From: Echinometra lucunter
Taxonomy: Eukaryota; Echinodermata; Echinoidea; Camarodonta; Echinometridae
DNA length: 64,000 nucleotides
Direction of reading: 5' to 3'
Assembly (NCBI GenBank): GCA_029962745.1
Contig: CM057157.1
Location: 3,269,032-3,333,031 of the forward strand
The translations under genes were made by a program, and so were the position numbers. How positions within the stretch are numbered: the stretch's first letter is position 1; every line of letters starts with the position of its first letter. Shown here in pieces: positions 59,881 through 64,000 of the stretch. Under the pieces are notes generated by a model. That model worked only from the letters and a program-made list of their open reading frames with translations, searched no databases and had not been told where the DNA came from.

Positions 59881-62800
59881 ACTGCATCAAAATTAAATTT
59901 GATGAAATTATTGACCATTTATAGAGGAAATATTTGTATAGGCACAACGGGACCAGGGGCCAAACTTTGAATGGCCAAAATGGCCAATAATGCTTCTAAC
60001 TTCTAAGGTATTTATTTACCTGTGTATTGAATTCAGTGCTTTCATCACAAAATGCACTTTTGAGCCACGGCAAATTACGCCATGTAGCCTGACTAAAATG
60101 TAACGATCTGGGACTTGGCGCGTTACAGAGAAGTAGCTTAAGGGTTAAGGCGCAACGTAATATCATGATGAGTGAATCCTTCAGAGTCAATCATCTAAAA
60201 AGACTCACCCTTTCCCATTTCAGCATTCGAATGAAGGTAGTGAGGCTCTATTTGGAGGTATGAGCAATTACTTCATCTCTGCATCCTGGATGGGTCGGTC
60301 TTACTCAAATGCAAGGACCTACTGTCAGTATCATGGAGATGATTTAGTAATTATGAAGTCATGAAGTTATATAAAAATGGGTTAACCATTCATAGTTTTT
60401 TTTCAAGAATTCTCACTCAATTCCATTTCAGCATTTGATGAAGTTACTGAGGCTGTGTTTGGAGGAACAAATTACTTCATCTCTGCTTCATGGATGCCAG
60501 ATCGATCTTTCTCGGATGCAAGGACCTACTGTCAGTATCATGGAGCTGATTTAGCACTCATCACAACAGAAGATATAAATGTACGTTTTTTAAAAATCTA
60601 ATCCAGACATCATGTCCAAAATTTTCATTCAGGTGCCAGTATTAAGAATTTGTATTATGAGATTACTGTATATATACTTTGTTCTTTATCTATTTATTTG
60701 GAATTGTTAATTGTGGTTGTCGTCGCTGCTGAACTTTGCACGGAATAGGATCTATTGGGTTGCAATTTTGCTGTAGTATTGTCGAAATCTTTTTTTTTTA
60801 AGGGGAAAAGAAGAAGAATAAAAAAGACATTGCGATTGAATTAATTTCCGATTACGTTATTATTCATTATCTAAAAAAGGCAAATCGTGTTCTAATAGTG
60901 AATGAGAGATAAAGTCTGAAGAAAATTCCCAAATGCTTACTCAAAAAGGGGAATCTCTACTTCACTCTTTGGATATGTGTGTTAGCAGGCAACACTATCC
61001 TATTCCTATTCACAATGACAATTTCATTCAATGTTTTTTTTTTAATAAAGATGATAATGATGATAATAATGATAATATAGGTTTTCCCGGCCAATTGTGC
61101 AACTTTGTTAGACTGATTCATATTAAGAGCATTCAGTTTAAACGATTTGTGCCCAGTCGTGCTATACGGCAGTTCATATTCATTATTTGAGCCTTCAAAA
61201 TCATTGTAGAAGCATTCACATTCAAATTTCTCTTAATTCACAATTTACGCATGTATTCATAAATCATCCATTTAATTTAACATCGCATGGTCACATGATC
61301 ACGCAACAAGCACATTCGTGCATTCGAATTAATTTTGGAGCATCCAATTTAGCGGGTTGTGCGTTCAATTTAACAATTTCTTCAGTATCAGTTTTTATAG
61401 GCCTATCTTTGTATCTTTGAATATGTGACATAATATGAGGCTTTCGAAACAGACCCCTATGTTTTTCTTTAATGGTTTACTTGCAAATCCCATCGTTAGG
61501 TGACTAACATGACTAAAGACCTCCATCTATTATATAATTAGTTTATGTTTACATGCATAATGATTACATGATAAGGCCTAGACTAGATTGTAGAAAACAT
61601 TTCGGAAACTTCATGAACGAGATTTGAATATGTAATGCTGGGATGTAATGATTTTCAAAGTACAATTTAAAAAAAAGAAAAGAAACCCAAATGTGTAAAA
61701 TGCAGTCCATCCTTTGTATAGCCTATAGAAAAAAGTCTATTACATCAATGACTCAAAGAGGAAATGAAATTCGAAATCAGCCCCTTTTTAGAGAAATTCT
61801 AAACAAAATACAGATTAAGTTTATATCAATGAAAATGTTACGAATTTGAATGCTCAAAGGGTTGCGGATGAATTTGAATGATTCCTACGTACGTGCTAAT
61901 TTGAATGATATAAAAGCCACATTCCTTGTTCAGAAAGCTAAATTGATTGATTTAAAAGCAATTTCAAATCATAGAAAAAAAGGTAAACGAAGTTTTCTGC
62001 TAAATTGAATGAACGATTTATTAAATGGACTGACAAAAGTGGGAATTTGGACACGGGAAACCTATAATGATAATTGATAATGATGGTGTATTCTGGTATA
62101 GTGCTCGTGTCCGTCAGACTTGACATTCCTGGCGCTCGACTGTTATTACCTCGGTTTTAACATGGCTGCCACATGTATAAAGGGGTTCTAGCATCGGTAT
62201 TTCTAGGAAATTCTTCCTACTGCCTACTGGGTACCCACCATAGAGTTAAATCCGGATTTTAGTGCGTATGTAAATCTATGGTACCCAGTTACTACATCTG
62301 GGTCCAGAGTGGCAGTCGTAGATTGACGTCTTGCCAAAAGACAGTACCAAGGCCATGAAGGCCGGACTCGAACTGCTTCAATACCATGTGACCTACAATC
62401 CCGCGACGTATCCACTAGACCACGACACCTCTACATAATGGTATTAAAAAAATCAGTTTGTTTTATTATGTTCAGGATATTTTGATAGGTTTACTCAAAT
62501 ATAAGTTTTCCAGATAAGACTTTCCTCTCAGACTGGCATACAAAGAGTCCCTACGATACAAGTAGAATGTTGAATTATTCATTTTCTGTATTCATTATTA
62601 GGTCAACATGAGTAGTTGTATAGCATTAATAATGATATAAAAACACGGAAATCGGATAACGATAATAAGATTACATTTGTTTCCTTCAATCAGAGCTTTC
62701 TACACGGTAGAATTTCGAGATCAGACACCTGTTTATTTTTTGGTTTGACTGACCAAGCATCGGAAGGCACATTCACGTGGATCGACGGAACGCCTTTACA
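42744..62800 (+). CDS. Multi-C-type lectin domain gene, partial
   Basis: Exons encode pieces of at least three C-type lectin-like domains (CTLD). Each domain is divided in three: A (ending DLALIxTxEIN), B (FIGL...W(I)DGT(T/M)P) and C (YxNW...C...ICE). The visible order is B1, C1, A2, B2, C2, [degraded A3'], A3, B3. A-B joins are phase 0 and B-C joins phase 2, so the modules are interchangeable. The product is expected to be extracellular; no signal peptide or TM segment is visible. A1 is missing on the left and C3 on the right. Large introns hold inverted repeats, LINEs and a gap, so joining all exons into one gene is an inference; several adjacent lectin genes are possible. Confidence 0.75.
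43635..43745. repeat. (ATT)n microsatellite
   Basis: About 110 bases of ATT with ATC interruptions in a lectin-gene intron. Confidence 0.92.
44551..44587. repeat. (CT)n microsatellite
   Basis: Uninterrupted CT dinucleotides next to the left arm of the second inverted repeat. Confidence 0.9.
44592..46465. repeat. Inverted repeat, arms about 290 bp, spacer about 1.3 kb
   Basis: Left arm 44592-44885 and right arm 46190-46465 are reverse complements with small differences: GACAGTGCAGAAATTATAGC on the right matches GCTACAATTTCTGCACTGTC on the left, and GGGACATTTTGGGGGGACG matches CGTCCCCCCC..ATGTCCC. Confidence 0.8.
45214..45300. repeat. Dispersed repeat, copy 2 (TTGTTGTTG ... TTTACGCC)
   Basis: Related to the copy at 6212-6312. 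It lies in the spacer of the inverted repeat. Confidence 0.45.
46466..48059. other. Lectin-gene intron without recognised features
   Basis: AT-rich, with a 15-base C run at 46986-47000. No exon or element recognised. Confidence 0.5.
48060..48214 (+). CDS. CTLD exon C1
   Basis: Joins B1 with RYNNWDSSL and contains PYCAVMRSG, GKWNRVSCTSIRPHICQIP. The Cys pattern of a CTLD end is complete. There is no EPN or QPD sugar-binding tripeptide. Confidence 0.87.
48479..48618 (+). CDS. CTLD exon A2
   Basis: Encodes SLDVARTTCQSYGGDLALIK followed by TAEIN, the first helix and first Cys of a CTLD. Starts in phase 1 and ends in phase 0. Confidence 0.9.
49010..49110. repeat. GTCGACGTTTCGATC ... GATCGTCATCAGG motif
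   Basis: The paired GACGTTTCGATC and CTGATCGTCATCAGG phrases resemble the hallmark seen in Penelope-like and some other retroelements. No coding part is present, so the assignment is weak. Confidence 0.25.
51391..51509 (+). CDS. CTLD exon B2
   Basis: Encodes FIKDLLPGCTSCRPYFCYWF, then GEFSWIDGTMP. It has three extra cysteines not seen in B1. It lies between the arms of the inverted repeat at 49555-52925. Confidence 0.82.
51612..52130. mobile_element. TIR element (519 bp) with 6-bp target duplication
   Basis: Left end CCATTGGCGTAAATCC and inverted right end CCACCGGCGTAAATCC (two mismatches in 16). TCGGAA is present immediately outside both ends (51606-51611 and 52131-52136). There is no transposase inside. 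It contains a 17-base poly-G and a three-unit minisatellite. Confidence 0.72.
51738..51980. repeat. Minisatellite, three units of about 80 bp
   Basis: Units start at 51738, 51819 and 51898, each beginning CATATTTTAGAATTT and ending in a GGCTCGCTCGCTTCGCTC-like stretch. Confidence 0.85.
53063..53196 (+). CDS. CTLD exon C2 with EPN motif
   Basis: Encodes FTYWDNATEPNNIDSWGC, then SSWYDQPTTRTFPFICERTR. EPN is the mannose-type calcium/sugar tripeptide, but WND is WYD and the usual third Cys is replaced (PTT). Confidence 0.87.
54264..54763. other. Assembly gap, 500 N
   Basis: Placeholder gap inside the putative C2-A3 intron of the lectin gene. Confidence 0.99.
54764..56035 (+). pseudogene. Decayed non-LTR retrotransposon (RT remnants)
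   Basis: In shifting frames: NAPEPDGVVTEMI (RT motif KAPGPDGI.xEm), LMHGGETRTLSSDSLEKTLG (the LYGSETWTL motif), FPWTDKVSNVAVLR, and near the end LKFMGHLPHEGF with TGKIEGKRSRGRRR. These are typical of the C-terminal half of LINE reverse-transcriptase ORFs. There are many stops and frameshifts. Confidence 0.75.
55370..55682 (+). mobile_element. LINE 3' tail nested in the decayed LINE
   Basis: Interrupts the decayed LINE between the TDKVSN and LKFMGH motifs. It ends CCCTGTATAAATAAAGCAAC followed by AAATAAATAAATAAA, a typical 5'-truncated non-LTR 3' end. The left border is approximate. Confidence 0.55.
56065..59690 (-). mobile_element. CR1-like non-LTR retrotransposon, apparently full ORF
   Basis: Minus strand. 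The 3' end at about 56065-56100 reads GGCGCATTACAAATCCCATC followed by (ATT)n. The single long ORF spans 56197-59490. The 5' end is not defined; about 200 bases upstream of the ORF are given here. A 3' tail of short tandem repeats rather than poly-A fits the CR1/L2-like group. Confidence 0.82.
56197..59490 (-). CDS. LINE polyprotein: 2A-like motif, endonuclease, reverse transcriptase (1097 aa)
   Basis: The ORF is uninterrupted. Residues 1-20 (MKPACLESLGFCLILLCYGC) are hydrophobic and could act as a signal sequence. Residues 67-81 end LLLISGDINPNPGP, close to the 2A ribosome-skipping consensus D(V/I)ExNPGP, with Asn-Pro in place of Glu-x. An APE-type endonuclease follows from about residue 157 (LNVRSIRSK, CETWLT, ITGDLNIHLD, GISDHSAITC). 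The reverse transcriptase has LPNYRPVSNLPFLFKILER, LLDLSSAFDTVNH, GVPQGSVGGPTLFSIYL and the catalytic YADD near residue 816. No separate ORF1 was seen. Intact catalytic motifs suggest a recent insertion that could still be active. Confidence 0.93.
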   Translation of the reverse strand: MKPACLESLGFCLILLCYGCQLQHHECALDFSCLHTHVHSSQSCILKGKYVGTPVQYYANSESTFQTLLLISGDINPNPGPMSVKSTLSQKDNTRSITSHYKYDSQTLHSFNTRNNSLFKSWFDTNQTAWNRIVSLGINRKRKTHRGRRSNNTHVGRYITLGVLNVRSIRSKSSIFHDFVVDHHFDFTCICETWLTTSDDAVIEDLRPSGYTFLHRPRVSKRGGGVGFLYKNDLNVVLNPPQEHDTFESMHGTISNSSSCLDIIVLYRPPGNQSFSAFLDEFSELLDMTLLKPSPIIITGDLNIHLDSLSSPNTQKFNDLLSSHGVSQLVTSPTHDKGHTLDAVIVRNSDNLLCSGLKVIPGISDHSAITCRLRHKRPLRTDSTFTCRNIKAINREAFADDVASCTIMASDTDSVCNAVRMYNLQLGTLLDSHAPAKMRTIKNRNDCPWFNPDISAAKRKRRRLERKWRSNGKLHIDRELWCAQKNLVNSMLMKAKRSFYVGLVEDCGSDSRKLFSLANRLLNRKQSTPLPCHTDSHVLAETFIQFFQTKVRTICDTLHPDESRPQPFTAASLETLHPTDPDEIQSILRKIPPKSCQLDPIPTILLKDCSSTFAPIISQIVNLSIDQAEVPTCLKVAHITPLLKKSSLDSEVLPNYRPVSNLPFLFKILERIVFSRLTEYFSDNNLFDPFQSAYRPNHSVETLLVNVSNSILQGMDKGNISAMFLLDLSSAFDTVNHTVLLNTLSSFGVRGQAYAWFQSYLSCHSQIVCINDCKSTSMPLTHGVPQGSVGGPTLFSIYLISLGHILRRHNINYHIYADDIQLYLSFKPNQADAKNAITCLENCLSDIHSWLDRHSLKLNPSKTEFLLFGSRAQLSKVTLSSVSFSGCTINVSQTCRNLGVMLDCGMSMSSQISNICRSVRYQLRNIGFIRKYLSKSATEKLVHALISSRLDFGNALLYNLPNTQLSKLQKLQNAAARMVTLSKKHVHITPILKSLHWLKVNDRIIFKILLLVFHAINGSAPQYNINLINKYTPVRSLRSSNSGSLVVPKSVKTWGVRAFAHAGPVLWNDLPLVIRECTSIDTFKRYLKTRLFNASYS
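59839..59878. repeat. Poly-A tract of about 40 bases
   Basis: Follows ACCACCACC on the plus strand. It may be the tail of a plus-strand retroelement or simple sequence near the 5' side of the LINE. Confidence 0.85.
60224..60375 (+). pseudogene. Decayed duplicate of CTLD exon A3
   Basis: Closely resembles 60432-60580 (shared SNARTYCQYHGDDL and YFISASWM) but carries a one-base insertion near the start, a stop (TGA) after VIMKS, small in-frame indels and no GT donor at the corresponding position. It is about 200 bases upstream of the intact copy. Confidence 0.82.
60432..60580 (+). CDS. CTLD exon A3
   Basis: Encodes FDEVTEAVFGGTNYFISASW and SDARTYCQYHGADLALITTE, then DIN before the donor GTACGT. 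Phase 1 start, phase 0 end, as for A2. Confidence 0.88.
60590..62223. other. Intron between CTLD exons A3 and B3
   Basis: No exon, RNA gene or recognisable element. Part of it (61.1-62.0 kb) has recurrent AATTTGAATG/CATTCAAATT-type words, weakly inverted. Confidence 0.4.
62224..62438 (-). mobile_element. tRNA-derived SINE, copy 3 (truncated or other subfamily)
   Basis: On the minus strand it starts GAGGTGTCGTGGTCTAGTGG, identical to the head of copy 1, with a GAGTCCGGCC box-B-like site, then TCTTTTGGCAAGACG and GGACCCAG..TGTAGTAACTGGGTACC. It lacks the GGCGCTATATAAAT tail. Confidence 0.75.
62694..62800 (+). CDS. CTLD exon B3
   Basis: Encodes SFLHGRISRSDTCLFFGLTD and GTFTWIDGTPL, following A3 in the right phase. 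The matching C exon is not visible before the window ends. Confidence 0.88.
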
Positions 62801-64000
62801 GTAGGTTCGATAACTAGAGTAGAGTGGCATAGCTGAAAAAAAAAACAAGTGTTCTTTTGTCTAAAAGCACCAAATTTGGTGTATCCATAAAAGAAAACCA
62901 TGTATACATAATCCATTATCTGATATGGAAACACTTCCAGAAGTGTTTGGGGGATTTTTTGATGATATTGTGATTTATTATTCACTTGACGATTAATTAT
63001 TTTGTCAGTTAGAAGTTCGAACCCTACCGCTACGTGGTACTCGACCGTAGAGGTCAAGATAAAATCTTCTCTGTTCAGAACATGTAATGTTCGGCTGCAT
63101 TTTAAAAATCAGTCTATTGTCATGATTTTGGTAGAGTTTGAACCGTTCATTTGATAATGCAGTTTGCCGGAACTATAAAACATATTGGCCAAGTATTTTT
63201 CAACCCTTTAACAATAGCGTAGCGTGAGTCCGACCATTAATAGGAGCACCGAAGTCATTTTCATTTTCCATTGATTAAGGGGAGATAATTATATGCCCAG
63301 TAAATTGTATTTGAGCATGAATGAAAACCTTAGATTGTTTTGACCATTATGGATTTGGTAACATAATTTATTTTTGAAAGTGTGGCAATAATTGATATTG
63401 TTCTGATTGTATCATTTAACAATAATACCGATTTTGATTCCTAAAGTGCATAATTCTGCCAAAAACCTTAAAGACCCCATCCAAAGTGATTACAACCATA
63501 CATTGATGGAAAGCTAAGTAGACATAGAATATAAATTCACATAAATAAAACTTCCTTTCAGTATCCATAAGAAAGGAGATTGAAACCCAACTGATCCGCC
63601 CCTCCCAATTCTGCGTCATTAGGGCGTTCACTCAGTCGATATAAGAATGACGTCGCATTGTGTAGATCTCTCTTGGGCTCGCGCCCCCAACAATGGCATT
63701 CGTACACAACATCTATGCAGCGAAGTTACTTTTGTATCAAGTTTGTGAAAGTTTTTGATTCTGGTTTGAAAGAGATGGCTGCCTCAGTTATAGGAAAAGA
63801 CAATCAGGACGACTTGGTATAGAATCGGAACGCCGCGACGCGAAGAGTCTGGCAGTATTTGGGAAAGTTGTGAGGAAAATGACACAGACAATAGGAGATT
63901 TCACGTTTGGTGTTGATGTTAGTGTTTATTTTGCAGCGAATTCAAAATCTAACACCGACTATGAAATGAAACAGAAGTCAGGGGCGTAACAGGTACCTGT
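62801..64000. other. End of window without recognised exon
   Basis: The expected CTLD exon C3 is not found. No other feature recognised. Confidence 0.45.

Overview
This is eukaryotic genomic DNA, AT-rich, with short exons bounded by GT/AG, long introns, many microsatellites and dense transposable elements. The gene families (receptor tyrosine phosphatase, an SVEP1/polydom-like EGF-pentraxin-sushi protein, a C-type lectin repeat protein), tRNA-derived SINEs and a non-LTR element with an N-terminal 2A-like motif suggest a marine deuterostome invertebrate, most likely an echinoderm such as a sea urchin. The species is an inference. Three runs of exactly 500 N (22926-23425, 36517-37016, 54264-54763) are fixed-length scaffold gaps, so contig order and orientation across them are not proven by sequence.

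Layout. 1-7.1 kb: intergenic, with a decayed Tc1-type transposase, a tRNA-derived SINE, a 404-bp GC-rich TIR element, a small AT-rich MITE and other repeats. 7.17-22.71 kb, minus strand: 19 phase-consistent exons of a receptor-type protein tyrosine phosphatase (last FN3 domain with a furin-like site, TM helix, D1, D2, tyrosine-containing tail). One intron carries a 2.2-kb PIF/Harbinger transposon with intact TIRs and TAA target duplication. The N-terminus of the receptor is missing at the first gap. 23.76-36.52 kb, plus strand: an SVEP1/polydom-like gene in the order EGF repeats, pentraxin/LamG domain, roughly 25-30 sushi (CCP) domains, EGF repeats. It runs into gaps at both ends. Its EGF/pentraxin exons are clean but its sushi half carries at least ten frameshifts. 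42.7-62.8 kb, plus strand: exons of a multi-C-type-lectin-domain gene, each domain split over three exons (A, B, C), plus a decayed duplicate of one A exon. Its introns hold three large inverted repeats and a 519-bp TIR element with a perfect 6-bp target duplication. 54.8-59.7 kb: a decayed plus-strand LINE, a LINE tail nested in it, and an apparently intact minus-strand CR1-like LINE whose 1097-residue ORF encodes endonuclease and reverse transcriptase.

How it fits together. The three host genes encode extracellular or cell-surface recognition modules (sushi, pentraxin, EGF, C-type lectin) and one signalling receptor. No operon-like linkage applies. The receptor phosphatase and the sushi gene both lose their 5' parts at the same gap. 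If the middle contig were inverted they would lie head-to-tail on one strand, so the true gene boundaries are an open question. I see no clearly new enzymatic system. The most unusual features are the inverted-repeat cluster in the lectin locus, the localised frame damage in the sushi exons, and the possible joint architecture across the gaps.
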